Assembly (NCBI RefSeq): GCF_030272615.1
Contig: NC_081408.1
Coordinates: 60,842,114-60,906,113, forward strand
Reading direction: 5' to 3'
Source: Cryptomeria japonica
Taxonomy: Eukaryota; Streptophyta; Pinopsida; Cupressales; Cupressaceae
Length of the DNA: 64,000 nt
Part shown: one piece after another, positions 10,982 to 22,066 of the stretch
How positions within the stretch are numbered: the stretch's first letter is position 1
How the letters are laid out: the number at the start of each line of letters is the position of its first letter
The notes under the pieces: model-generated
The model's input: only the letters and a program-made list of their open reading frames with translations
Told to the model about the DNA's origin: nothing
Databases searched by the model: none
Translations under genes and position numbers: made by a program

Positions 10982-11314
10982 GGCACTCACCACTTCACCT
11001 CGCCATAGGCCGACTTGGCAAATAAGCCTTAAAATAAAATATAAAAAAAATACTAAGAAGAAGGCCGACTTGATAAATAAAGACAAAATAATGCCTTGTG
11101 CGCTCCACCTTTAATTTTTAATTTCACAAAAAAATAAATTAATTTTAAATGCCTTTATAATAGAAATTCAATTTTTTGAGGCCCAAAATTAATTTATTAA
11201 ATGCCAATTTAATTAATTTTTTCAAATATTCCAAAGTTAGCAATTTGGCCTCTAATGCGATTTGGAGGATATTAACGCTGAAATAAGGTAAAAAATAATG
11301 AATGCCATTAACTT

Positions 11315-12475
11315 CGCTCTGGTCCCTTGGAGAGGGACGGGAGCGCCTTTTCACTTTTGTCCTCAATCCTTCATTTTTTAATTGCCAATTCACGTTGTGG
11401 GGCTAGCAATGATCCCTTTTGTCCCTTCAGTGCATGTTCAACTCGTTTTTGCGAGGCAAAATAGGCTCTCCCAAGATTTTCGCCCTGGTCCTCCACTGAA
11501 GGACAGGAGCGCCTTTTTCATTTGAGCCTAGGATTGTCAATTTTTTTCTGAAGGACAGGAGCGCCTTTTTCATTTGAGCCTAGGATTGTCAATTTTTTTG
11601 GAGGCAATTCCTTGTTCACCATTTTTTAAAAGACATTTCTCATCTTGCACAACCTTGCCTTGGCGTGATCTTGGAAGGAGATTTGTAGATTTTGTAAAAA
11701 TCGCCCTGGTCCCTTGGAGAGGGATAGGAGCGCTTTTGCCAATTGTCATCGAAATTTGTGGTCCTTGCAACTCCATTCGACCCCGAAGCATTTTAAGTAT
11801 CATTCCAAACTTGTGCCTTGGCTTAGATTTGTCCAAACTTGGCGAGAAGGACTGGATATTAGGTTTTTCGCCCTGGTCCCTTGGAGAGGGACAGGAGCGA
11901 TTTTGCAAATCCAAGCTTATCCGTCCTTTGTTAACCTTCCAAATTATATTCAATGGATAAATCATGTTTTCCTTGGTCTCTTCAAATCATAAAATTGTCT
12001 TGATCCTACAAGAACAGTGCAAATTTGAAATTCAAGCTCCGGTCCTTCAGTGAGGAACAAGAGCGAATTGTCTTCTAGGCCAAAATGCTTCACTTTTGAC
12101 CATGAAATGTCTTGGCTAAAGAAGATATCATCTTGTTACACGCCATGAATAAGAGTTCAAGTCTAAGAAAGGTCTAAAAATGTGTATATAAAGAAAATCG
12201 CTCTGGTCCCTTGGTGAGGGACAGGAGCACTTTTACCTTTCTAGACAAAAACTCCATCATTTCATTGTCTTTGATCAAGTCTGGATGCTCTATCATGCTC
12301 ATTTTGTCCTTCACCATGCCTTTGATGTTTCAATTTGACCAAACAAGGCCAGGAATGACTCAAATAAGCCCTTTCGCCCTGGTCCCTTGGTGAGGGACAG
12401 GAGCGCTTCGCCTTGGACCCCTGGAGAGGGACAGGAGCGCTTTTCGCTCTGGACACTCAGTGAAGGACAGGAGCG
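11315..12475 (-). repeat. periodic hairpin array, copy A
   Basis: Nine 31-bp units start at 11,315, 11,481, 11,702, 11,869, 12,036, 12,199, 12,375, 12,409 and 12,445. On the plus strand each runs from CGCCCTGGTCCCT through a short loop to AGGGACAGGAGCG. These arms pair over about 13 bases with two mismatches and one G-T pair. Spacing is mostly 163-176 bp; the 221-bp step contains a 52-bp duplication. The last three units are packed at 34-36 bp. The sequence between units is much less conserved. Confidence 0.85.
11496..11599. repeat. 52-bp tandem duplication inside array A
   Basis: CTGAAGGACAGGAGCGCC begins at 11,496 and again at 11,548, and both copies run on to the GATTGTCAATTTTTT segment. 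The event duplicated the right half of one hairpin unit and explains the odd 221-bp spacing. Confidence 0.85.
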
Positions 12476-12868
12476 CTTTTTGACTTTTTGAACTCTCTAT
12501 CAGGATAATTTTTATGGAATATAACTCTCTATCACTTATACTTTAAGTTATATTCCATATATACTTTCAGGATGTTTGAGAGTGGTTTCAGACCTCCAGG
12601 AGTTATATAGCAAAATCTAATTTTTGGAGGTTTTTCAGTTTCCAGACTTAGTCAAATTTCAGGATCAGGACATTCAGACTTAGCCAAAATTTCAGGATCA
12701 AGACATCACTCAGGCCGGACTTGCTTATCCATGTGATCCCCTGGGCGACACTCAAAATGCAAAGGCTAACTAACAAAACCCTAAAAAACCAAAAAAAAAG
12801 AAACCCTAAAAAGCAAAAAAGCAAGGGTCCCCATTTGCAATGGGGTGATGTGTGAAATGGTCACAACA

Positions 12869-12873
12869 GGTAT
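12869..12873. repeat. target-site duplication GGTAT, right copy
   Basis: It directly follows the CAACA end of the solo LTR and matches 8869-8873. Confidence 0.9.
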
Positions 12874-12879
12874 ATATAG
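12871..12879 (-). promoter_or_regulatory. downstream TATA box of giant LTR (interrupted)
   Basis: On the minus strand CTATATATA lies in the segment that aligns with 9755-9764 of the solo LTR. The solo LTR inserted at this box, so the box is now separated by 4 kb from the primer-binding site it would have served. Confidence 0.5.
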
Positions 12880-13072
12880 CATCCTCAATTACAATGAACG
12901 GCCCAGATCAAAAGAAGATCATCGGCTGAGATTCTGACACCTAAACCCTAATTAAGGTTTGTTACAAAAAGTTCCCCTTTTAGATGAACATTATTAAATG
13001 CATAGCCAAATATTTAATTGGCACAAAAATTGAGGAAACATAGACCAATGATAATTAAGATGCCACATCATT

Positions 13073-16000
13073 CTATAACAACCGTTCTTCTAGAACCTTG
13101 TTTCCTTTACAATGCTCTTTCCTAGCATATGCAACGAATCTGGACACAATTCCTTCAATCTCAGCAATAGGTATCTCGGGAAGATTCCTCATTCGCTCCT
13201 CCAAGTGGATAACCTGATCAAAGGCATTGAGAAGAGCCGTTTCCCATCCAGGTTCGAGTTCTTTGAATCTCTCAATCAGGAGCATAGTAGTGAACATTAG
13301 ATCCCGTTGCTCATCTGTGATGACATTCTCATCTTTGCAAAAGATGACCTTGACTCTCTCTTCCAACTCTTGGAGGTCCACATCCGTCTCAACTTCGATC
13401 CTCCTGCCAAGAATGGTACATAACACTTCAAACACCTTATCCTGAATTGGATGGATGACACCTTCAACTTGATTGCATTTGGTGCTGATGTCCTCGAAAA
13501 GAACCTCTTTCATCTGGAGTAGAGTTGACCACTGAAGTAAATTATGAGCTCCTCCATCCATTATCTTTTCTTGTGCTAGGATCTTCCTTGGTGTTTGCCT
13601 GATTACTTGCAGAACAGGAATGATAACATCTCTAGTGTGAGTGAAAGTGGCTACAGTTATCATTAGGTTGTGGACGATCTCAAGGACCTCGATAGCTCGG
13701 TGGATTGTCTTCATCATTCTTGTTGAAAATTCGACAGCTACTGTGTGGGATTTGTCAATCCAAGAGCTCATAAGCTGAACCAAGCTCTTGACTCTTTCTA
13801 CCTCGCCAACTGATTCGAGGGGAAGTGCTTGCACAGGAGATACTGCCGGATCCTGACATCCCAAGGGCTGATTGAGATGACTAAAGTAGCCTCTCCAAGT
13901 ACCGACTTCTTTCTCAAGCTTTCTATTCTTTTCCATTTCTTCTTTAAGCTTGTCTTTAAGTGCTTCAAATGAATCGGTTGCCTCATCCAGTGCCTGTTCA
14001 GTAGTGAGGGGACCAAGCTCAAATGTTTCTACATCATACTCATCTGCAAGGATTTCACCTTCATACTTGTCCACTACTGGTGTAGCTATCTGCAATTTCC
14101 TAGATCCTATCTCATCTGTGATCACCTTAGACATCTTGGTGGCCTTCTTCTTCTCCGTTACCTCTTGAGAATTTCCTATAAGACTCTCTAAGTCAATCAC
14201 ATCCTCTTCATCCTCAATCACAATCACCTTTGTCAATTTCTCTTTTAAACAATCCGGAATGGCGGATCTTGTCTCTCTAACTTGTATTTCCTTAGGCAAT
14301 GGTTCATCTTCTCGGAGAGGGGATGTCGCCTCATCATCATTTTCCTGATCCTCCTGTAGCTCATCAACTTGTAGCGGTTGACTTGATGAATGCTGAGGTG
14401 CTTGTCCCTTCTCTAGTTTATCATTCTGTACCATGGATTCCATAGATTCGTCAATCTCAGGTACCATCTTCTCTTGACCTTCAGCTTGACTCACCCTCTT
14501 TCCATGTCGAGAAGATGTGCCTGATGGGCGATCTTGATTGGCCTCTTGCTTCTTCTTGGAAGGTTCTCTTTTCTCAGGTCTTTCTTTCCTCTTTGTGCCT
14601 CTAGGATGAGAATTGCCTTCACTTGCGCTCGCTCCTCCTTCTTCTGGTCTTTCCTCCAAAGTAAAAGTCATTGGTATGTTCTGTTCTCTTAACTTCTGAT
14701 GTTGTACATCCACCCATCTGCGAGTACATGACAAAACTGGAGCCATCAAAGCTCTCAAGTCCGAAATCTCAGGCTCGCTCCAATCTATCTTCACTCTCTT
14801 ATCTTCTTTGTCATAGGATGACTGGAGATGTTTGCCACTGTCTTGAGCTTGATCGGTTACTCTGTAAACTTTGCATTTCCTGATGAAATCTAAAGGTAAT
14901 CTAGAATGCATCTTTCTTTTCGTTTCTAAATCACTTGAGAGATTCATCCAAAAGTCCTCTACCTGAAACTCGTGTTTGTACTTCTTGCCAACTGTCTCCT
15001 CCATATAACCATGAGGATCGAAATTCTCCCTCGAGGCAAAGAACGTGAATGAATATAAAGCCAGTTCCTTCTCTGCATCCTCCGAGGTTTGAGTATTAGG
15101 ACATACCTCAACTGAATTCTCCAATATGATGGGCATGGGAACTCCATTTCCATGCTTGTGTCTGAATGCCTTTGCATAAGCTGCCAACTGTCTGGTCACC
15201 TCAAGTAGCACTATCCTATCTGTCGGATGCCTCGGCAACATGTAGGGAGGTGAAGGACACCCATGAATTCTAATATATGTAAACTTTTGAAACTGGATAA
15301 ACCATGCACCATACTTCTTCACAAGCTCTTGTGCATCCAGAGATAGTCGATTATGAATCCCACCCTGCAATATCCTAGTGATGTTCATCGTGAAGGTGTC
15401 ATTGACTAACTTGTAGTCACCTCTAGGAGGATGATGCAAATGAACATAAGAGTCACAAACTCTCACTTCTCCGGGTCCTCTTCCAATCACTCCTCTGTGA
15501 GGTAGCCCTGCATATTCGAAACTCCTGATCACGGCATATATGACATATGAGCTCATGTGGAATGATTTAGTAGGTCTTAGTCTTCTCAACTGCACATCCA
15601 GACAATGGCTAATAATTCTAGCCCAATGAATTGTTCCTTTTCCTTGGACTACCACTTGGATGAAGAAGAACATCCACTTTTCGAAGTAGAAGGCTTGAGG
15701 AGCCCATGTAACTCGATTAAGAAAAGTTATCAAATCTCTGTACTCCTCCTAGAAGTCGATCCTATGTGGTGTGTTGGGAATCTTGCTCAGGCGAGGATGA
15801 CTTTTGAGCAACCAATTCTTACTGATGAGATTCAAGCAAGTGTCGGGATCATCTTCATACATTGACTTGGCTCTTTCTAAACTTTTGTAAATCATATCTT
15901 TATGCTCTAGAAGATGGAGAGCCTCACTTATAGCCTCCTCTAAAAGGTAAGCCAAAGTGTTTCCTTCCTTGGATACGATCGATCTCGATTGTGAGTCATA

Positions 16001-16276
16001 ATGGCGGGCACACTCGATCATCAGTTCATGACACTGGACTGCTGGAGGGAAACCAGCCGCCTTGATGATGCCACTTTCAATTATTCTCTTTGCGACAGGT
16101 GATGGCTTACCAATGTAGGGGACCTCTCGAAACTTCTTCATATTGAAGTTTCCCAAGTTGGTATCCCCGATATTGCTCCATTTGGACACGATTCTGGTCT
16201 CCAATTCTTCATTCTTCTGATCTTCCTTCATGAGAGCCGGGCGACTAGTAGATGCTCCTGCCTTTGGAGTCGCCAT
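13073..16276 (-). pseudogene. long ORF carried inside the LTR, unknown protein (one in-frame TAG)
   Basis: The start is ATG at 16,276 (MATPKAGASTSRPALMK), nine bases into the exon after the leader intron acceptor. The frame stays open for 1067 codons to the stop at 13,073 except for one TAG at codon 176 (15,751-15,749). There the flanking codons continue in frame (HRIDF, stop, EEYRDL), which fits a Gln CAG changed to TAG. The N-terminal half looks globular, with Trp/Tyr/Phe-rich helices (GTIHWARIISHCLDVQL). The middle is charged and disordered with a nuclear-signal-like stretch (KRKERPEKREPSKKK), and the C-terminal third is helical or coiled coil (LKDKLKEEMEKNRKLEKEV). I see no gag, protease, RT, integrase or transposase motif and cannot name a family. 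The globular half has a remote feel of plant transposon-associated proteins, which is weak inference. Confidence 0.7.
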
Positions 16277-16284
16277 CTTGACAC

Positions 16285-16487
16285 CTACATAACATTTCAC
16301 AATTAGTAATATATCTTGAAGTGTAGAAATATAGAGTAGAAAACAAGATTTAAGATTTTAATTAGGAAACTTCATGATAAATCTTTGAGTTATCATTTCC
16401 TAATTAACTATGCCAAACTTAGAATTTTCAAAACAAAAGTTCAAAATTCAAATCTTCAACAATGGTGTCAAAATGATTTCGCCATAC
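16285..16487 (-). other. 5'-leader intron upstream of the LTR ORF
   Basis: The donor GAG/GTATGG is at 16,487 and the acceptor TTATGTAG/G at 16,285 on the minus strand, with a TACTAAT branch-like motif about 25 bases before the acceptor. The 203-bp intron has the same borders in the solo LTR at 10,594-10,359 despite sequence divergence. Confidence 0.6.
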
Positions 16488-16746
16488 CTCCCTTTTGAGT
16501 ATTAAACTCTAAGAAATGATGCAAAAATAGGTGAATTTCGCTAGGCAAAATGTAGATCAAAGTTCTCCCTTGAATAAAATGCGCCTCCTTTAGCCTTCAA
16601 AAGAATCAATTCCACTCCCCTCTAGCCTTCAACACTTGAAAGAAAATCGCTCCAAGAAAACCAGATTTCGCACCTTCAATTAGTCTTCCAAATTCGCACT
16701 TGAAGCAATGATTGAATGATTTGAATGATAAAAAAAAACACCTCCA

Positions 16747-16756
16747 ATATATAGAG
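16747..16756 (-). promoter_or_regulatory. upstream TATA box of giant LTR
   Basis: TATATATTGG-type box on the minus strand about 260 bp upstream of the leader intron donor. The hairpin array lies 340 bp and more upstream of it, in an enhancer-like position. This is inference from motif and conserved placement. Confidence 0.55.
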
Positions 16757-17095
16757 CGCTCACCCCTTTGCTCCCTCTAGGCCGACTTGGCAAAAAGAGG
16801 TTAAAAAAATAAATAAAATTCCAAAAAGGAGGGGCCGACTTGGTAAAATAAATAAAAACAAGACCTTAAGCGCTCCATATTTAATTTTAATTTAATAAAA
16901 AATTAATTTTAAATGCCTCCAAGATAGAAGTTTGATTTTTTAAGGCTTAAAATTAATTTATTAAATGCCAAAATGCTTTTAATTTAATGCAAATTTAAGT
17001 TTAATTTTCCAAATGCCTCAAAATTAGTAATTTTGGCGATCATTTTAAGGAATATCAACGCTCAATAATGTAAAAATGAAAGATATCACCAACTT

Positions 17096-18821
17096 CGCCC
17101 TGGACCTTCAGTGAAGGTCAGGAGCGATTTTTCAATCTAGTCCTTGCATACCTCCCTTTTTCGTCCAAAACTTCATCTAGGCATTTATATGGCATTTTTA
17201 ACTGTGGTTTTGAGTTTGATTTCATTTGATCTCTAGGAGGAAAGTGCTATTAGGACTTTTTTGCCCTGGACCCTCAGAGAGGGTCAGGAGAGATTTTCTC
17301 TTTTGCTCTTAATCCTTCATCTTTCTAATGTCAATCATCCTTATAAGGGTAAGCAATGATCTCCTTCATCCATTCCATGCATGTTTGATTTGCTTTTGCA
17401 ATGCAAAATAGGGGCTTCAAAGATTTTCACTTTGGGCCTCCAGTGAAGGTCAGGAGCGACTTTTGCAATTTAGGCTAGGATCATCAAGTTTTGGAGGTAA
17501 ATCCTTGTTCATCACGTTTTGGAGGACCTTTCCACCTTAGCACAACCTTGCCTTAGCGCGATCTTGAAGGGAAGTTGTTGGTTTTGCAAATTTTGCCCTA
17601 GACCTTCAGTAAGGGTCAGGGGCGATTTTGAGTCTTTTTGCACAAATTCTTGATCATTCCAACTTCAAATTACTCTTAAGGCGTAGAACATCATACTTCA
17701 CTCCCTACTGAGTCTTGAGAACAAAAATATCATCTCGAAATGCAAGGAAAATGGGCATTCTTGGAAATTTCGCCCTAGACCTTCAGAGAGGGTCAGGAGT
17801 GAATTTTGCCCTCTAGACCAAAATGCTTCACTTTTCACCATGAAATGTCTTTGCTAGGGAAGATTTCATCTTGTTTCACGCTATGAATAAAAGTTCCTGT
17901 CCAAGAAAGGTCTAAAAATGTGCATATAAAGAATTTCGCTCTGGTCCTTCAGAGAGGGTCAGGAGCGACTTTACTCCCCTTGGGCAGAACTCCTTCAATT
18001 CGTCATCTTCAATCAAGTCTGGACACTTTATCACACTCATTTCATCCTCCACCCTGCCTTTGATATCTCAATTTGACCAAACAAGGTCAGGAATGACTCT
18101 AATAAGTTTTTTCGCCCTGGACCTTCAGAGAGGGTCAGGAGCGATTTTGATGATTCCAACAAGATCCTTCATCATCTCAAGTTAAAACTCCTTCAGGTGG
18201 ATGGAGAAAGTCATTGATTTTCCACTCATGTCCAACACTTGGTCCTTTTTCACTATAAGATGAGGGAAATCAAAATTTCACCCTAGGCCCTTAGCAAGGG
18301 TCAGGAGCGAATTTTCCCTTAGCCTTCAAAATTCATCATTTTCCATGCCTTCAAATCTTCAAAAGCATCAAGTCACGTCCAATCATCCCTCCTGGAGACC
18401 CTGCACAAAACAAATTAGAAAAGTCAGTGACAAATATGCCTTAAATAACATTTTCGCCCTGGACCCTTAGCAAGGGTCAGGAGCGATTTCACCCTTTCTG
18501 GCTAAACTATTCAAAATTTAAGTCTCCAATCACTTCACAAAGCAAAGTTAGGTCATTCTCAAGGCCAGGAACCAGTTAGCAAGCCTTCTCAAAACAAAAA
18601 TTTGTGTTTTAGGATGAAGTTCGCCCTGGACCTTCAGCACAGGTCAGGAGCGATTTCTCTATTTCAGGCATCATTTTGCTTTCAAAAAATTTCATCAAAA
18701 CTTCCCCAAGCAAGAACACACCAAAATCCTCTTAAAACATCCCAACACTTAGCCAAAATTGTGAAGGAAGTCCAGTCTACAAGGATTTTTCGCCCTGAGT
18801 CCTCAGAGAAGGTCAGGAGCG
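17096..18821 (-). repeat. periodic hairpin array, copy B
   Basis: Eleven 31-bp units start at 17,096, 17,262, 17,429, 17,595, 17,771, 17,937, 18,113, 18,279, 18,455, 18,622 and 18,791. The steps are 166, 167, 166, 176, 166, 176, 166, 176, 167 and 169 bp. The arms vary together in part: units with GGACC in the left arm carry GGTC in the right arm, as expected if pairing is kept. The spacers align one-to-one with those of array A (for example 17,800-17,937 with 12,060-12,199) but not clearly with each other. Confidence 0.85.
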
Positions 18822-19223
18822 AAATTGGCATGATCAGGGTCTTGATCTATTTCCTCGCTTATTCAACTTAGCCCACTAGACTCACTTTCTTCACTAACTG
18901 TGTTTAACTGACTTAGACCAGGAAACAACTGGACCTTACCGTAAAGACCTTCAATCTAGACTTAACCTGAGACCTATTTGACTCCCCTGATAGGCTTACC
19001 TTATTTCAACAATCTCAATTCTCGGGAGGACGCTTAACAACTTTCAAAATTTGACTGGACTCATCTTGAATAACATCAAAAGAAACCCCTAAGGCTTAGC
19101 CCTAGCCCAGACAAACCACTCACTCACTCAAAACCCTAAAAGCAGAGAGAAGAACAAGCAAAACAAAAGCAAAAAAGAGGGGGTCCCCATTCTAATGGGG
19201 CGATGTGTGAAATGGTCACAACA

Positions 19224-19228
19224 CAACC
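19224..19228. repeat. target-site duplication CAACC, right copy
   Basis: It follows the outer end of the giant LTR and matches 2161-2165. Confidence 0.85.
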
Positions 19229-19450
19229 CAAAACATGGGTGCAGCAGTGAAACAAAGAACAAACTGTCTATACACCAGAAGAACAACTGTAGAGCTAGAA
19301 CATCAGAAACCCATATATATCCAAAAGACACCAGATGGCCAAGAGATTAAAAAAACATAGAACACTAGAGTATTATGGAAAAGCCAACACAACTGAACAT
19401 GCTATTACACTTCCTGGGGGAGCAGTCTGCCAATGGTCACATGCACAATT
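19229..19450. other. intergenic, nothing recognised
   Basis: Continuation of the pre-insertion sequence after the CAACC duplication. I see no gene, structural RNA or repeat boundary in it. Confidence 0.4.
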
Positions 19451-20032
19451 ATAGATACAATTTCCAAACATAGGGGTAAGGTATTGGCAACAGTGGGCAT
19501 TATTGACTCATCAGACCATTAAAATTTATTCCTTTTAAAACCTCCATCCTTTATGTAGCCCTCATGAGGAGCCCATTCTCTAGCAAGAGCATCATGTAGC
19601 CATTGGTGATTTCAAGTGTTCCCTAATGTATGGACACTATCATATTCCTCATTCCCATACACTGATCTTGACAAAAATCTTACAGTATTTGGAATGAGGG
19701 GGCATTCAAGGCACGGCCACAGAATTATAGGATCAGTCATAATAGATACAATTTCCAAACATAGGGGTAAGGTATCGGCAACATTGGGCCTTATTGACTC
19801 ATCAGACCATTAAAATTTATTCCTTTTAAAACCTCCATCCTTTATGTAGCCCTCATGAGGAGCCCATTCTCTGGCAAGAGCATCATGTAGCCATTGGTGA
19901 CTTCAAGCGTTCCCTAATGTATGGACACTATCATATTCCTCATTCCCATACACTGATCTTGACAAAAATCTTACAGTATTTGGAATGAGGGGGCATTCAA
20001 GGCATGGCCACAGAATTATAGGATCAGTCATA
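19451..20032. repeat. 291-bp tandem duplication (2 copies)
   Basis: Copy 1 is 19,451-19,741 and copy 2 is 19,742-20,032. Both start ATAGATACAATTTCC and end at GGATCAGTCATAA. I count only about seven mismatches, so the duplication is fairly recent. No coding function was recognised in either copy. Confidence 0.9.
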
Positions 20033-21835
20033 AGGGAGGGCGGCTGACTGTGTAAAAAATAAACAAACTTTTTGGAAATCCACCGTCAGCTTGCAGAGTT
20101 CTGCTTGCATAGCCCATATCTCCCCTTTTGAGGTGTTGGCCAAGACTTGCCCTTTCTCTTGACTATTATAGTTACTATTGATTATATAAAAAAAGAATTT
20201 TAGAGTAGGAATTCTGGTGTTATCTCTAAATTTATGTGAAGTATAGTACCCCTTATAAATTTTGAATATCTGTTAACTGTTATACTTAAATCTAATGCCC
20301 CGTTGTGCTGCACTAGTCCAGACTCCATACCAAAGTTAGGAAATTTTAAAATTAGATATCAGCCGTGCATTTAACTTTTACGTCAAGGTGGTGTTTTCTA
20401 CTTTTAGTTTTGTTCATTTGTGTCTTCCAAAACTTGGTTTTACAAAAAAGTTACATGGTTCCAGAGCTTGTGAAAGACTGTGTGTGTCAGATGCTTGATT
20501 GCAAAGCACAAGGTTGATGGTGTTGGTGATGGCAGTGAGAAAAAGAATCATCAGTCTCTCCTGAAAAAGAAGGGGTCTTTCAAGGTCGACTGCCCTTTAG
20601 GTAAGGTACAAGGTTCTAGTGATTTGTAATCAGAGCATTGACCCACAACCTGAAGGTGAGATTCTGAAAGAGAGTTGCAGAGCAGCATCTGCAGGGAAGT
20701 TTGGGAATAATCACTGCAAAAGAATTCAAATTCAAATCCAAGGCCACCGCTGCATTTTTTCAATTATCCTTCAGTGAGGTGCTTGCTATTGCCTAAGTTT
20801 TCTGTTGAGGGGATGACTGTTGTAAGTTGGAAAGATTCTGCCTTAGTATGTGAATAATTTCAGCAGAATGTGCAAGCTCAGAATGCAGCATTGAAATAAG
20901 AATAGGGAAGTTATATTTCAATGGATTTCATCTTTGTGCACTTAAAAGTTAAAAGTGACGGATGAAGAAACCAATATTGGATCAGGAAGATGACTTTTAG
21001 ATAAGTTGTTTGTCATAGTAGAAAAACGTTTTATTGATTGTAGTCATGTTAAAAAATTTATACCACCTTCTTGTATTGTGCATAGGGTTGGAAAGTAATA
21101 TTTGGTTTGAATTTTGAGTGAAATCATGAAGTCAAAGCATGAGAAAGACAGGAAAATCGAAGGAAAGATGTGCTATGGATCATATCCGTAGTTCATCTTT
21201 AATGTTCAGTCACAATCATAAATGTATGGTCCTATTTGTTTTTAACTTCATAGACGCCTTGTTTATAAGTGTGGCTAGGACATATTTATTAAAGATTAAA
21301 ACGTGGTTTTTATAATGCATGCTGGACCTGTAGGAAAGATTGTTGCAAAGGCAGGTTTAGTGATGTAAATGGTAATAGAATGTTTTTTCCAAATGGATGG
21401 AAGCTATCAAAGAAGAGCTCTTGGAAGCAAGTCACAAAAGCAGGTGTAATGATGTAAATAGTTGTCTAACAAGCCGGAAACACATGATCCTTAGTCTTAT
21501 TGAAGAAAACAGAGTGGACCAGTAACAAGTACCATTATCTAATGTAATCAGTGGTTGTGGAGGCTAGTTATTCATGCAAATTGCTTAGATAGGGTGGCCA
21601 CCATAGGGACACTTGTATATGGTTATCTTGAATGGGTTATCATGAGACCTAACGTGGTAGATATATGTGGCTTTAAGGCCCAAAATTACAAGCATAAATA
21701 ATGTGGTTGTAAGATCCATAGTGGCAAATGTAAATTTTTGTAAATGGGTAGTTCCCGACCAAGCTTAGTTACCAAGACCTATGTGAGAGAATTTTAAGAG
21801 TGATTATCCTAGCTCAAGTAAATATTAAAGGGGGA
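20033..21835. other. non-coding, probably remnant of an LTR element
   Basis: No coding domain was found on either strand. The right end, ATTAAAGGGGGA (about 21,824-21,835), looks like a polypurine tract directly before an LTR start, so part of this may be the internal region of an old plus-strand element. It could equally be intron sequence of the hydrolase gene further right. Confidence 0.35.
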
Positions 21836-22066
21836 TGTTGGAATATTTAATGTTTATTAACCTAGTGGTTTCTTGGTAGCTAGCCAGTATTCCAATAGAA
21901 CAGTTGTCATAGATACAATGGAGAGCCACCATTGTTGTAGTTATAATACGTGGACATAGAGTCCAAATACTATTTGTTAACAACTCTCCATATCTATATA
22001 ATGATATATGGAGATCATCTCCCTCATTGTAAAGTTAAACCAAGATAACAACAAGACAGATCTATG
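21836..22066 (+). mobile_element. old LTR fragment split by a small LTR element
   Basis: Begins TGTTGGAATATTTAATG directly after a purine tract, a typical 3' LTR start. It is cut at CTATG by the element at 22,067-24,299 and continues from 24,305. No partner LTR was found in the window. Confidence 0.5.
22062..22066. repeat. target-site duplication CTATG, left copy
   Basis: Matches 24,300-24,304 on the other side of the small LTR element. Confidence 0.9.

Larger units (their letters stand above)
8874..12868 (-). mobile_element. solo LTR (about 4.0 kb), giant-LTR family
   Basis: The ends are TGTTGACGTG (8874) and GGTCACAACA (12,868), the same termini as the host element, with GGTAT on both sides and no internal coding domain. 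On the minus strand it contains the conserved head, the hairpin array (12,475-11,315), a TATA box (about 10,981), a leader intron (10,594-10,359) and a 40-codon ORF. A second TATA box (about 9764) and the PBS-proximal end follow. It aligns with the host LTR in the head, array, leader and tail but lacks the 1067-codon ORF. It is best explained by recombination between two LTRs of an element inserted into a relative. Confidence 0.85.
2166..19223 (-). mobile_element. Ty3/gypsy element with giant 5' LTR (whole insertion)
   Basis: On the minus strand the order is: 5' LTR (19,223 down to 7996, interrupted by a solo LTR), primer-binding site, gag, protease, RNase H-like domain, RT, then a 64-bp remnant of the 3' LTR. 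Both outer ends are TG...CA type and are flanked by CAACC. RNase H after RT, integrase and nearly all of the 3' LTR are missing. The 5' LTR without the nested solo LTR is about 7.2 kb, far longer than most plant LTRs. A chloroplast-derived segment sits between the protease region and the RNase H domain. All frames carry stops or frameshifts, so the copy is dead. Confidence 0.85.
12874..19223 (-). mobile_element. 5' LTR of giant gypsy, outer part
   Basis: This part carries the LTR head at 19,223 (TGTTGTGACC on the minus strand), array B, an upstream TATA box, the leader intron, the 1067-codon ORF and the downstream promoter region. Its outer edge is followed by CAACC, matching 2161-2165. Together with 7996-8873 the LTR length is about 7.2 kb. 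Head, array, leader and tail align with the solo LTR; only the ORF does not. Confidence 0.85.

Noticed and set aside
11574-11992. Overlapping 92-131 codon ORFs on both strands in array A
   Set aside because: They arise from the GC-richer hairpin units and 52-bp duplication, have no domain, and are not conserved in array B.
17096-18821. CRISPR array
   Set aside because: Repeats are palindromic and regularly spaced, but spacers are about 140 bp, align between two LTRs, and this is plant nuclear DNA within LTRs.
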